In this document: one piece after another, positions 24,120-33,365 of the stretch
Layout: every line of letters begins with the position of its first letter
Numbering within the stretch: position 1 is the stretch's first letter
Virus record (IMG/VR): IMGVR_UViG_3300008266_000033
Coordinates: 1-64,000 of that record
Direction: 5' to 3' (one strand)
DNA from: a virus
Length of the DNA: 64,000 nt
Program-made: the position numbers and the translations under genes
The notes under the pieces: model-generated
Databases searched by the model: none
What the model was told of the DNA's origin: nothing
The model's input: only the letters and a program-made list of their open reading frames with translations

Positions 24120-24530
24120 TTATATAGGTTTATCGATTTTTACTACAAAGTCCCAAAGTTCTTTGGGAGTGGTTAAATAAAGATCCTCAACTGCTCCGGT
24201 CTCGTGATTCTCTAGTGTTAAAGGTAATACTGTAATTTTTCCTTCTTCATCTAAAATTTCTCTATCAAAAATATACCACATAATAATTTCTGAAACTACT
24301 GGACCATATTTTAATAAAAATAAATCCTCAATAACTTCTATAAAGTTAGTATTATAATCAAAAATATCTATGTGGTAGTGTGTGTATAGGTCAATAGACT
24401 TATTGATATTATCATTTAGGGAAGTTAAAATTTGTATAAAAACTTCTTCTTCCTTTTTAAATCGACTTTCTTTAGCCTCACTAAATTCTAATTTGGAACC
24501 AAAGTTTTTATTTAAAAGTATTTCAATCAT
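24120..24530 (-). CDS. Hypothetical 136-residue protein
   Basis: A soluble acidic protein, helical at the N-terminus (SRFKKEEEVFIQILTSLND) and with a conserved-looking block YGPVVSEIIMWYIFDRE in the middle. No family recognised. It overlaps the small upstream gene by eight bases (ATGATTGA). Confidence 0.6.
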   Translation of the reverse strand: MIEILLNKNFGSKLEFSEAKESRFKKEEEVFIQILTSLNDNINKSIDLYTHYHIDIFDYNTNFIEVIEDLFLLKYGPVVSEIIMWYIFDREILDEEGKITVLPLTLENHETGAVEDLYLTTPKELWDFVVKIDKPI

Positions 24531-24702
24531 GGGAATCTTTATTTAGTTTACCCACTCCGTATAAACTCATAAATTTATCCATAGATAATTGTTTTTTAAA
24601 AGCAAAATATTTGATTGCTTCAAAAATATCTTCCATTTCAATTTTATCTATAGGCTCATGTGTAGAGTCGACTCTTGAGTAAAAATAGTATGTTTGTTTC
24701 AT
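24523..24702 (-). CDS. Hypothetical 59-residue protein
   Basis: MKQTYYFYSRVDSTHEPIDK starts a short helical protein ending GKLNKDSHD. The gene begins ten bases after a -33/-7 promoter in the AAGTTATG context and overlaps the following start, so it is the first gene of this unit. Not recognised. Confidence 0.55.
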   Translation of the reverse strand: MKQTYYFYSRVDSTHEPIDKIEMEDIFEAIKYFAFKKQLSMDKFMSLYGVGKLNKDSHD

Positions 24703-24712
24703 AACTTTTCCG

Positions 24713-24743
24713 TAAATATACGAACTAATTTTTAAGAACCCAA
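24713..24743 (-). promoter_or_regulatory. Bacteroidota-type promoter
   Basis: TTGG with TTG at 24743-24741, 20 bp ending TTCG, and TATATTTA at 24720-24713. It overlaps the 3' end of the holin candidate gene. Confidence 0.8.
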
Positions 24744-24980
24744 GTTATCATTTGGGGAGGTTGCTTCTTTTCTTGAGAATTTTTCAAGTGTGGTAGCACC
24801 TAATCCTACCCAAATAATAGATTGTATTACATCTAATAAGCCTTGGGCAATAGTAATGTTAAAAGCCAAATCTAGTAAAAATGCTATTACTATAAGAGCA
24901 AATGCCCCAACTGTAATAAATCTTTTAGAGCTAACTTGGTTGTCTACATCTGAAAGTAGGTGTTGGAAAAAGGTTTTCAT
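24732..24980 (-). CDS. Holin candidate
   Basis: The 82-residue protein begins MKTFFQHLLSDVDNQVSSKR and has two hydrophobic segments, about 23-43 (TVGAFALIVIAFLLDLAF) and 50-66 (VIQSIIWVGLGATTLEKFS). This layout and the SSKR...TLEKF frame resemble holins of Bacteroidota phages. A holin would open the membrane for the endolysin at 52505, though the genes lie far apart. The short C-terminus is polar. A different small membrane protein cannot be excluded. Confidence 0.55.
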   Translation of the reverse strand: MKTFFQHLLSDVDNQVSSKRFITVGAFALIVIAFLLDLAFNITIAQGLLDVIQSIIWVGLGATTLEKFSRKEATSPNDNLGS

Positions 24981-25001
24981 AATATGCTTTTAATATACAT
25001 A

Positions 25002-25871
25002 TTAGAATATTTCATATTCTATTTCTGTATCCCCAAACCCCCATGATTCACTATTTTCTGTTTTTTGTTGATATATTATAGCTCTATATTGATCATTAGT
25101 TTTTTTATTAATTCCATCTAAAAATCCTCCTCCTCCACGACCATGTTCTATATGAAATAAAGCAGGGTGATATATTGCTTTTAAATCAAAACCATGCATT
25201 ACTGCTTTTTTCTGTACATTAGTATCAGCATAAAGAGAATATATTAATTCTTCTTCCATTCCTCTAATTTCATCCCATACATGTTTAGGAGCAATTTGGA
25301 AGTCCCCACAACAATTAATTATACTATAATTATCTCCACTAACTGTAGTTTCCTCAAAATGTCTTTCTTCAGAATTACTAATTAAATGTTCTCTTAATTC
25401 TTTCCAATTCTCAAATATAATTTCCCCACTATGGAAATTTTTAATCTGTTCCCAATCTGTATGTCTGCGACTAATAGTATAAAATGTATTTTGATTTGTA
25501 GAATTCAATAATTTTTCTAATTCATCCCGTTTAGGATGTATTATATCTATATTAGTTGAAATTATCCAATCCCCAGTAGCTCTTCTTAATCCAATATTAC
25601 GAGCTAATACTTCACAACACTTTTGAGCATATGGGTCATTATTAGTAAGATAAGAAGCAATTTCAGGTGTAATTACAATATGTTTAAAATTACCTTTAAA
25701 TTGAATATTATCTTTAATATCATAAAGTAAACTATGAGTAGGTGAGTTCCAATCTACATATATTACTTCATCATAGGTATCAATTGCTGAATTAAAACAA
25801 TAAGTTGCTCTTTCATTTAAATGTCCACCGTATCCATCATTTCTAGATACTATAACTGCTGATATTTTCAT
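25002..25871 (-). CDS. GT-A type glycosyltransferase
   Basis: The 289-residue protein starts MKISAVIVSRNDGYGG, the nucleotide-binding start of GT2-like enzymes. A VDWNSP strand follows near 39 and STNIDIIHP near 105 at the place of the DxD. LRRATGDWI before it is the typical helix that holds the ribose. The C-terminal half varies. It is the last gene of the sugar locus on this transcript. Substrate unknown. Confidence 0.75.
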   Translation of the reverse strand: MKISAVIVSRNDGYGGHLNERATYCFNSAIDTYDEVIYVDWNSPTHSLLYDIKDNIQFKGNFKHIVITPEIASYLTNNDPYAQKCCEVLARNIGLRRATGDWIISTNIDIIHPKRDELEKLLNSTNQNTFYTISRRHTDWEQIKNFHSGEIIFENWKELREHLISNSEERHFEETTVSGDNYSIINCCGDFQIAPKHVWDEIRGMEEELIYSLYADTNVQKKAVMHGFDLKAIYHPALFHIEHGRGGGGFLDGINKKTNDQYRAIIYQQKTENSESWGFGDTEIEYEIF

Positions 25872-25879
25872 ATTTTTTA

Positions 25880-26812
25880 TTAAAATTGTTTTCTATATAC
25901 ATTCCAAAATTCTTTTGCTTTTTCAGGTAAGTAATTTTCAAAATTTTCTAAATCACCTAATAATTTATAAGTATTTCTATACCCAATTACTTCATTTTCT
26001 AAATTCGTAACTAAATCTTGGACATTACGATCCTGATAAACAGTTGCTTGATTATAAATTACTGAATTAGGGAAATAATATTGTAAAATATAACTACCCC
26101 AAATATCATCCATTCTACCAGTATGAGGTAAAACTGTATAATACGGAATTACTTCCCTAGCTAAAAATGTATTTTGTGAATTAAAAGGTGCTAATTGATT
26201 TGAACAAAATGGTTCAAATTTATTGAATTTAACTATAGGTTTTTTACTCAAACGACATATAGCATCGATATCAGGATCTCCATCCCAAAAATCAGCTTGA
26301 ACTAATACTTTACGTTTAATTTTACCTTTATATTCAATATTATTTTTAAAAGGTAAATCTTCGATTGGATAGCCTCTATGCCATAAATCATTATGATTAG
26401 TAGGTGATATTGGATCAAAATATAATGATGAAATATTTTCATATAAGTTAATTTCAATTTCTTGACCTACATAAACATTATCTCCCCAATTATCATATGG
26501 GATATTATCATCATCTACTGTAGCAATTACATCAGCACCACCATTATAAGCAAACACGAATCCTATATTCCGACGCTGTATTGATTTCCAACCAATAGTA
26601 TCGGATAATTCTTTTAAAAGAAGTTCCTGAGATTCAGGTGAAAGGTAAACAATATTTTTAAATTGTTTTTCTAATTGTCTATATTCATCATGGGGTGTTT
26701 TTGTATCACCAACAATAATAAATGTCCAATTTTTTTCATCTGCTATTTTACAAAATTTTAAAGTAGCTATTGTAGGTTTGTTAATTGTTGTTGTAACTAT
26801 AAATTTTTTCAT
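25880..26812 (-). CDS. STELLO/DUF288-like glycosyltransferase
   Basis: I start at 26812 (MKKFIVTTTINKPT), which overlaps the upstream stop. The start, FIIVGDTKTPHD near 31, RRNIGFVFAY near 80 and VDDDNIPYDNW near 99 match my memory of DUF288/STELLO proteins. These are related to reversibly glycosylated polypeptides and are rare outside eukaryotes and a few bacteria. The VDDD site would hold the metal and sugar nucleotide. Acceptor unknown. Confidence 0.65.
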   Translation of the reverse strand: MKKFIVTTTINKPTIATLKFCKIADEKNWTFIIVGDTKTPHDEYRQLEKQFKNIVYLSPESQELLLKELSDTIGWKSIQRRNIGFVFAYNGGADVIATVDDDNIPYDNWGDNVYVGQEIEINLYENISSLYFDPISPTNHNDLWHRGYPIEDLPFKNNIEYKGKIKRKVLVQADFWDGDPDIDAICRLSKKPIVKFNKFEPFCSNQLAPFNSQNTFLAREVIPYYTVLPHTGRMDDIWGSYILQYYFPNSVIYNQATVYQDRNVQDLVTNLENEVIGYRNTYKLLGDLENFENYLPEKAKEFWNVYRKQF

Positions 26813-27603
26813 ATTTCTAATATTTGTTGTTCTGGGAATTGAAAGTGGCATATTCCATCTATCATTAGATTTTTATGTGATGGGTCTCCGATTTTATATG
26901 TTGTAACTATTTCACATAGTTGATCATGTTTATTTTTATCTAGTAAATAATGTTTTATTAAATTATTTCTTTTTGTGCATTTTTTTAAGAATTCTTCACA
27001 ACTCCATCCATTAATATATTCCCAAACTTTACCATTATAATTGGAAATATTTTTTATTTGTTCAAAGGTAGTATTAATATATTCTTTATTATTTAAATAA
27101 TCACACTTAGATACATTTATGAAATAAAAATTAGTTTGAGGATAAAAATGATCATTTAGTACCTTATCATAATTAAAATTAAATAAACATAAATCTTCAT
27201 ATGAAATACCATTTGTATAATAAAAATCAGCTTCTTCTATATGTTTATTTAAAATAGATTCTTGAAAAAGAACATCATTTGCAGATTTACATAACCATTC
27301 TTCCCTGTTTTCTTTACACCAATCAAATATTAAATTATCTAAATCTGCTGTTCCAAAATTATGCCCCCTATTTATTTTAGAATCTATTATAATACATTTA
27401 TTAAAATATTGTTTCCATAATTGTGTATTTTTTTCTACTAAACTTAAATCAGAATAATTTGTAGCAATAATTATTTGTTTAAATTCTTTTAGGACTGGGA
27501 GATTATATAGAATATATTGTTCTAATATATTTAAATCATTTTGAGATGAAATATAACCTACAGTTCCATAAATTGACTTATTAATAAGTTGTTTTAAATT
27601 CAT
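26809..27603 (-). CDS. Probable glycosyltransferase
   Basis: The 264-residue protein has the general layout of a GT-A fold (VGYISSQNDLNILEQYILYN; IIIATNYSD; KSANDVLF near 107). The last could stand in for DxD. Assignment rests partly on its place inside the sugar locus. The C-terminus ends with FPEQQILEI. It overlaps its neighbours on both sides. Confidence 0.5.
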   Translation of the reverse strand: MNLKQLINKSIYGTVGYISSQNDLNILEQYILYNLPVLKEFKQIIIATNYSDLSLVEKNTQLWKQYFNKCIIIDSKINRGHNFGTADLDNLIFDWCKENREEWLCKSANDVLFQESILNKHIEEADFYYTNGISYEDLCLFNFNYDKVLNDHFYPQTNFYFINVSKCDYLNNKEYINTTFEQIKNISNYNGKVWEYINGWSCEEFLKKCTKRNNLIKHYLLDKNKHDQLCEIVTTYKIGDPSHKNLMIDGICHFQFPEQQILEI

Positions 27604-28234
27604 CCCAAGTAAGTAAATTTAAGTAGGTTTTTCTATTAGTATCAAATGTTTGATAATCCATATCTATTAATGGTGTTGTATTAAAATATTTTTCATTATT
27701 TTTTATAAATCCAACTCCAAAATCTGTATCAATAACACAACATTCAAAATTAGTATTATTTTCTTTGAATTCAACAAACGCCTTCCATACATCTCCATTC
27801 CATGCTATTGTTTCTCTTTCAGGAATTTGGGCTTCGTAACTAACAGGATTACAATCATGCATTATAATAAACCCATTTGGTTGGAGATGATTTAGAGAAT
27901 TTTCAATATCTTTTTTTACCTGAGAGTATTCATGTAATCCGTCTATGAAAATTATATCATATTTGATTTCATCATGTCCTTTTATAAGGTTAAAAAAATC
28001 ATCTGATGTCATAGAATAAGTAACCTCAGGAACAACATATCCTTCTGCTCCAGGATCTATTCCATCTTTATGTAAAGCTTTTATTTTACGTATATTTTCT
28101 CCCTGAAATACTCCTATTTCAAGATAATTAATTAATTTATATTTTTCAATAAGATAATTTATTATATCATAGCGTTTTATATCACTATTTAAATTACGAA
28201 TAACTTCAGGTTCTTGTAAATTATTTTTATACAT
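27581..28234 (-). CDS. Class I SAM-dependent methyltransferase
   Basis: YLEIGVFQGENIRKI near 38 is the SAM-binding glycine loop. YDIIFIDGLHEYSQVKKD near 95 is the motif II/post-II region typical of the Methyltransf_24 group, and PNGFIIMHD follows. The 217-residue size is normal for the catalytic domain alone. It probably methylates a sugar made by the locus. It overlaps the gene on each side. Confidence 0.75.
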   Translation of the reverse strand: MYKNNLQEPEVIRNLNSDIKRYDIINYLIEKYKLINYLEIGVFQGENIRKIKALHKDGIDPGAEGYVVPEVTYSMTSDDFFNLIKGHDEIKYDIIFIDGLHEYSQVKKDIENSLNHLQPNGFIIMHDCNPVSYEAQIPERETIAWNGDVWKAFVEFKENNTNFECCVIDTDFGVGFIKNNEKYFNTTPLIDMDYQTFDTNRKTYLNLLTWDEFKTTY

Positions 28235-29090
28235 AGTTTAAAACATATTGTGCTAGCTGCTTTGTGGTTAAATTATTTTTAGTATAATTAAATAACTCGT
28301 CTAATATACTAAAATATTTTTGCTCTTCAAAGCTATTTGCTAATTCTTTTGCTTCTAATAATAATTCTTTAGGTAAGTTAGTTAATATTCTATCAGGACA
28401 TTCTTCTAAATCAGTAAAATATGGAACACAATTATTAGCTAATATTTCATAATGCCTCATACAATCCCATCCTGCTTTTTTCATAGTCACACCAAAATAA
28501 GATCTATTATAGTCATTATAATAATCTTGTTCTATATTAAATTTATATCCCCCTTGACCAGGTATTATAGAACCATATTCCTGGGTTTTGTTTAGTTTAT
28601 TTGAGGTGATTTTATATTCAGGAATAGCAAAATGAATAGGAATAAAAATATTAGAAATTAATTCTCTTTTAAAATAAGGATGTTTAGAACTCAATGAATG
28701 AACATCAGTAAAATCATCTCCATCTATTAAAAATATTTTATTTGGTGGATATATTTTTGATACTAAATCATAATAATCTAGACATCGTTTTACAGTACCA
28801 TATATTATTAAATCAAAATATTTATCTTTAATTTTATCTTCAATATTTGTTCTATCAATATTATCTTTATCTATTAAAAAAGTTGAAGTAAAACCCTTAC
28901 CCCATAAATATTGATTAGAAATTTTTGATTGATTTTCTTTATAGAGATGAATAATAGGAGTACTATCTATAACCTCAATGTTTTCTAATTCAGTTAATCC
29001 ATAAAATAAAAGATCATTTAAATAATCATTTAAATAACCCCCACTTTGTTGAAATATCTGATTATGATTAGTTATATAAAGTATTTTCAT
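28227..29090 (-). CDS. Exostosin-like glycosyltransferase
   Basis: I start at 29090 (MKILYITNHN), overlapping the previous stop by four bases. The C-terminal part has FGVTMKKAGWDCMRHYEIL and ANNCVPYFTDLEECPDRI, the pattern of a nucleotide-sugar site in exostosin-like/GT-B enzymes (G...R.yE.l...c.P). The N-terminal half is a Rossmann-like domain. Acceptor unknown. Confidence 0.6.
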   Translation of the reverse strand: MKILYITNHNQIFQQSGGYLNDYLNDLLFYGLTELENIEVIDSTPIIHLYKENQSKISNQYLWGKGFTSTFLIDKDNIDRTNIEDKIKDKYFDLIIYGTVKRCLDYYDLVSKIYPPNKIFLIDGDDFTDVHSLSSKHPYFKRELISNIFIPIHFAIPEYKITSNKLNKTQEYGSIIPGQGGYKFNIEQDYYNDYNRSYFGVTMKKAGWDCMRHYEILANNCVPYFTDLEECPDRILTNLPKELLLEAKELANSFEEQKYFSILDELFNYTKNNLTTKQLAQYVLNYV

Positions 29091-29899
29091 GTATTTACTA
29101 ATATCCATGTAGGATGATAAAAAATATCTAATTCTCTATCAGAACTATCAAAATGATTGGGAAATAAAACAACACTATTTTCTTTTTGACCTAGATAAGC
29201 ACCCCACCAACTAAATGTACTACCTGACATTATAAAATGATCACATAAAGACATTAAATATAAAGTTTCAGCCTCATTTAAATTTTCTGCAAAATATATA
29301 TTTTCTCCTTCAGGAAACCAATCTTTACAATATTCAAAATTATCTGATACTATAATAAAATTAAAATCATCTTGAGGTAGATAGCTAAAACATTTTTGAA
29401 TATATTCTGGGGAAAGTTTATGCATCCAAGGTTGAGCAAGTGTATCTCCTAATCTAACATGAATGCAAATAGTTGGTTTATCTGAGTAAGATTTAAATAT
29501 TAGATCTATTTTTTGTTTAATATTATCTTTAAATGATAACTCTTGTTTTAATTGTTTTTTAATATCATCAAAATATTTCCATGATTGAAAATAACCTTTT
29601 AAAGATACATCGTTCAAATCAAATACCTTAGAATAAAATCCTTGTTTTGGTTCTTCCCAAATTTGAGTAGGAATTATATCTGAGGGTTTTATAGATAAGT
29701 TAAAATAATCTTCTAAAACATACTTATAAGGTATCCATTTTTGATGGTATTGGTCTAAACATCCATCTTGTTTCCAATCATAATTTTTAGAAGGAATAAC
29801 TATTTCTTTTCCTTGGGTTTTTAATTTATAAAGTAAAGCATAAATAAATAACTGGTTTCCTAGTCTTCCATTATAACCTATATCAATATGTGATATCAT
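29087..29899 (-). CDS. Alpha-1,2-fucosyltransferase family (GT11)
   Basis: The 270-residue protein has the three hallmarks of GT11: GRLGNQLFIYALLY near 10, CIHVRLGD near 145 and SGSTFSWWGAYLG near 232. These enzymes move fucose from GDP-fucose to the 2-position of galactose. No GDP-fucose synthesis gene lies in this window apart from the GDP-mannose 3,5-epimerase-like gene, so the host or other phage genes may supply the donor. Confidence 0.85.
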   Translation of the reverse strand: MISHIDIGYNGRLGNQLFIYALLYKLKTQGKEIVIPSKNYDWKQDGCLDQYHQKWIPYKYVLEDYFNLSIKPSDIIPTQIWEEPKQGFYSKVFDLNDVSLKGYFQSWKYFDDIKKQLKQELSFKDNIKQKIDLIFKSYSDKPTICIHVRLGDTLAQPWMHKLSPEYIQKCFSYLPQDDFNFIIVSDNFEYCKDWFPEGENIYFAENLNEAETLYLMSLCDHFIMSGSTFSWWGAYLGQKENSVVLFPNHFDSSDRELDIFYHPTWILVNT

Positions 29900-30699
29900 A
29901 ATTTAATTGTATTATTTTTCCATTTGTGAAAAAAAGTATCTCTAACAAAACACTGTTTATGGTTACCTAATAAATGAGCTATATAACTTAAAGAACTATT
30001 AGCTGTGATAAAAATATCTGAGTTAATCATATGATAAAGAGATATTAATGGGTTTTCTTCAATATGTAAAAATATATTATCTTTTTTTAGAAAACTAAAA
30101 TCATCTTCATTGCCTTGAGAGTATATATGAAAATTAACTTTATCATTATCTAATTTATTTATTAGATCAATATAATAATCTTTTTTTGATTCTTCAAAGT
30201 ATTCTCTTCTAGGATTTAAATCACAATCAGTTTGAGTATATTTTCTTATATGGATAGCTATATTTTGTTTTTCTTTATCAAAATATTTTAAATTATTATC
30301 TAATATAATATTTTTTCCTAATTCTATCAATATATTTTGAATTTCATTATTATCAATATAATTATCTATAAAAGACATAAGATAGTGAGACTCAAAATTA
30401 ATAATAATATTATCATTATTGTTAATAAAATTTTCCAAATCAATATTTAGTTGATGAAAACCAACAATCGGTAAATTTAAATCTTTAGATATAGGTAAAT
30501 TAAAAAAATCAGTTATATTTTTACACCATTGTTCTTTAGTTATATCAAAATATTGGTAATGAGTTAAATTTTTGAATCCAGTAAAATAAAAATTTATATT
30601 ATATAATTTAGATAAAGCATAACATATTAATTGGTATTGAGCCATAGCTCCTATACCTTCTGTATCATTTCCATCTGAATTAGTAGTGAAATATATCAT
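29896..30699 (-). CDS. Probable glycosyltransferase
   Basis: A 267-residue protein with NIAIHIRKYTQTD near 165, FHIYSQGNEDDF near 200 and FITANSSLSYIAHLLG near 236, similar in layout to GT11/GT23-type enzymes (an HxR sugar-nucleotide loop and an SxSS site). Overall similarity to known members is weak to my eye. It overlaps the neighbouring fucosyltransferase by four bases. Confidence 0.6.
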   Translation of the reverse strand: MIYFTTNSDGNDTEGIGAMAQYQLICYALSKLYNINFYFTGFKNLTHYQYFDITKEQWCKNITDFFNLPISKDLNLPIVGFHQLNIDLENFINNNDNIIINFESHYLMSFIDNYIDNNEIQNILIELGKNIILDNNLKYFDKEKQNIAIHIRKYTQTDCDLNPRREYFEESKKDYYIDLINKLDNDKVNFHIYSQGNEDDFSFLKKDNIFLHIEENPLISLYHMINSDIFITANSSLSYIAHLLGNHKQCFVRDTFFHKWKNNTIKL

Positions 30700-31442
30700 T
30701 ATTTGTTTTCTATAAAAAAATTAATAGAATTAATTTTATCTAAATGAGAATTATTCAAATAAGTTGAATTTATTCCTTCTTCTGAGATTTTAGTGAAATT
30801 AAATTTTGATAAATAAAGGTCAAATTTATGGTAATCATCTTCTTTTTTATATTGGCCATGGGTTGAATTTTCCAAAGTCAAATAAACTATTTTATTTAAA
30901 TAATGATCAGCCCCTACCAATATATCAAAATCACTTCCTTGAGTATCTAATTTCATTTGATCAATATATGGAATTTTATCCCAAGGAAACAAATTAAAAA
31001 CATCAACTAATGAGATAACAGGTACTTCTTCAATTTCTAAAACAGGAAAGTAAGAAGGTTCATATAATGAAGAACAACCTAAAAGATTTTTATCTTCTTT
31101 ATTATTTGCAGTATTATAAAATTTTTGATATCTAGGTTCTCCTGAGGAAAGAGCACATTTGATAGGGAAAAAGGTTTTATTAATTCTTTCAGGATCAATA
31201 CAAACATATTGAGGATAATTAGTTCTGGTTTCTTTATTATATACAGTAAAACTATCAAAACATATTGAACTAGGTTCAAAACCTATCACCATTAAATCAG
31301 ACTCATTTTGAAGCCAAAATTCAGAATTAGGAGCGCTTATTGATAATCCTATATCTATTTTAATTTTTTTAAATTTTGAATCTATAAAAATTTTATCATT
31401 TTTTAAAATAGATTTTAAAGCATCTTTAACAATTTTATTCAT
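30699..31442 (-). CDS. FkbM-type methyltransferase
   Basis: The 247-residue protein has IDIGLSISAPNSEFWL, MVIGFEPSS near 72 and the FkbM signature MKLDTQGSDFDILVGA near 160, then YLTLENS. Such enzymes O-methylate sugars or other small substrates. A helix at the N-terminus precedes the domain. It is one of two FkbM genes here. Confidence 0.75.
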   Translation of the reverse strand: MNKIVKDALKSILKNDKIFIDSKFKKIKIDIGLSISAPNSEFWLQNESDLMVIGFEPSSICFDSFTVYNKETRTNYPQYVCIDPERINKTFFPIKCALSSGEPRYQKFYNTANNKEDKNLLGCSSLYEPSYFPVLEIEEVPVISLVDVFNLFPWDKIPYIDQMKLDTQGSDFDILVGADHYLNKIVYLTLENSTHGQYKKEDDYHKFDLYLSKFNFTKISEEGINSTYLNNSHLDKINSINFFIENK

Positions 31443-31444
31443 AA

Positions 31445-32008
31445 TTATTTATTTTTAGGATAGATATAAATTACTCCACTATTTGTAGTAGATGAATTAC
31501 TATATTGTATTTCAAAATTTTCACCATATATATTTTTTATAGAAGACTCAATATAATTAAAATCTAATGGTTGTCCTTGGTATGAATCAAAACCAAATCT
31601 AGCATTTCCATTTTCACTAGGAACATAAAAATCATGAATAGCAATAACTGGTTTTAAATTTTTTTCTTTGATAATTTTTAATTCATCTAAAATAGGCCAA
31701 TAATCTTCCCAATGGGCATCTAGAAAGAAAAATATAGAATTATCTTCTTTTTTTAATTCTTGTTCCATTATTTCAGAACTATTACCATGAATGAGAATAC
31801 AATTATTTATATCTTTAAGATTATCTAAGGATATATTATAAAAATTTTTATTATTTTCTATTGTTATTATTTTGTCAAAATATTTACTTATTATTTTGGA
31901 AGACAAACCATGATAAGTTCCTGTTTCAAAAAAAGTAGTTAAATTAAATTTTTTAGATAAATCTAATGTTATTTGTAATAATTCTGGATCTGAGTATGCT
32001 GGGTTCAT
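31445..32008 (-). CDS. Class I methyltransferase-like protein
   Basis: FFETGTYHGLSSKI near 26 is a SAM-binding loop. IENNKNFYNIS and FFFLDAHWEDYWPIL near 93 match the acidic loop and metal-binding region of the group. 187 residues. It shares one base with the next upstream gene and sits with two FkbM enzymes. Confidence 0.7.
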   Translation of the reverse strand: MNPAYSDPELLQITLDLSKKFNLTTFFETGTYHGLSSKIISKYFDKIITIENNKNFYNISLDNLKDINNCILIHGNSSEIMEQELKKEDNSIFFFLDAHWEDYWPILDELKIIKEKNLKPVIAIHDFYVPSENGNARFGFDSYQGQPLDFNYIESSIKNIYGENFEIQYSNSSTTNSGVIYIYPKNK

Positions 32009-32619
32009 TAGTTAGTATATTTAAATGTATAATTTTCGTTATTAGTTATATAGGTTTGTTTATATCCTATACTTTGAAGCCAATCTATAACTTCTTGTGG
32101 AGTTGTATTTCTTAAATGAAGAGCATGATTTAATTCTACAGTAACAATTGGTTTTAAAGTTTTTAAAGTATTTATAGCTCCTTTTAATAATTCAAAATCA
32201 TAAGAATCAACATCAATTTTCATTAGATTTAATTGTTGAATATTATTTTGTTCACAATAATCATCTATAGTGATAAAATCATATGTTTGTTTTTCAGAAT
32301 TTTGCCCCCAAATTCTATAAATATTATCTTCAATATTACCTGTTTTTTCTCCTAAAGCTTTTTTATTTAAGATAACATTATTAATACCATAATGACTAAC
32401 ATTTGAAGTTAACATATCAAAAGTACTAGTAGGTTCAAAAGAATGTATTACTCCTTGTTCACATAATTCTGCAAAAAGTAAAGTAAAATATCCTGTTTTA
32501 GCACCACAATCAAAAATAACCCAATCAGGTTGGATTAAATCTCTAAAAAGATTTACAGTTTCTTGTTCATAACCATTATAATTATCTCCTGGGTATAAAT
32601 GGTGTTGATGGTATTTCAT
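32008..32619 (-). CDS. FkbM-type methyltransferase
   Basis: VIFDCGAKTGYFTLLFAEL near 35 is the SAM loop, HSFEPTSTFDML near 60 the acidic loop, and MKIDVDSYDFELLKGA near 133 the FkbM signature. Length 203. Probably a sugar O-methyltransferase of the locus. Start confirmed by close spacing after nadE. Confidence 0.85.
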   Translation of the reverse strand: MKYHQHHLYPGDNYNGYEQETVNLFRDLIQPDWVIFDCGAKTGYFTLLFAELCEQGVIHSFEPTSTFDMLTSNVSHYGINNVILNKKALGEKTGNIEDNIYRIWGQNSEKQTYDFITIDDYCEQNNIQQLNLMKIDVDSYDFELLKGAINTLKTLKPIVTVELNHALHLRNTTPQEVIDWLQSIGYKQTYITNNENYTFKYTN

Positions 32620-32621
32620 TA

Positions 32622-33365
32622 TTATTTTGTTTTTTTAAAAATTGGTATTTCTACCATTTTATGTTTATTTTGATTATTTAGTTTAATAAAAATGGAATAT
32701 ATTTCTTTTTGCCTTCCAGATAATTTTTCAGGATCTTCTGTATATTCCATAATCCATTCTAATTCTTCATATGTAGCCCCAATCTGATCTTCATCAGAAC
32801 GATCATCTTCCCATAATCCATCTGTTGGTTTAGCTATAATAATTTCTTCAATCACATCTAATTCCTTAGCCATTTGTCTAACCTCAGTTTTAGTTAAATC
32901 AGCTATTGGAGAAATATCTACACCACCATCACCATATTTAGTAAAAAATCCAATCCCAAAATCCTCTATTTTATTACCTGTACCCACGACTAAACCTTTA
33001 TAAGTTCCTGCTATTTGATATAAGGTAACCATTCTTAAACGAGAACGAGAATTAGCTAAAGCTAATTTATTTTCTATAGGAAATAAAGATTTAAATGTTT
33101 CAAAAGTACTAGTTAAGTTAAATTCAAATGATTCAACATTAGAATATTTTTCTTTTAACCAGTTAATATGATTATGCGCTCTTTGTAATTGATCTTGAGC
33201 TTGGTGGATAGGCATACTCAAAACAATTGTTTTTTTACCTGTTTGAGCACATAATGTAGATACTAAAGCTGAGTCTATACCCCCACTAATTCCTATTATA
33301 AAGCAATTTAAATTATTAGATTCTAGATATTCTTTAAGCCAGTTTGATATTTGTTTATGAAGCAT
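32622..33365 (-). CDS. nadE: Ammonia-dependent NAD+ synthetase
   Basis: The 247-residue enzyme has the ATP pyrophosphatase loop GISGGIDSALVS near 24, SRSRLRMVTLYQ near 106, and GTGNKIEDFGIGFFTKYG followed by GVDISPIADL near 127-155, which together specify NadE. It adenylates and amidates deamido-NAD to NAD+. It lies between methyltransferase genes and a dehydrogenase that uses NAD+, so it may supply cofactor for sugar oxidation, DNA ligation or RNR-linked redox. It overlaps the dehydrogenase gene by one base. Confidence 0.9.
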   Translation of the reverse strand: MLHKQISNWLKEYLESNNLNCFIIGISGGIDSALVSTLCAQTGKKTIVLSMPIHQAQDQLQRAHNHINWLKEKYSNVESFEFNLTSTFETFKSLFPIENKLALANSRSRLRMVTLYQIAGTYKGLVVGTGNKIEDFGIGFFTKYGDGGVDISPIADLTKTEVRQMAKELDVIEEIIIAKPTDGLWEDDRSDEDQIGATYEELEWIMEYTEDPEKLSGRQKEIYSIFIKLNNQNKHKMVEIPIFKKTK

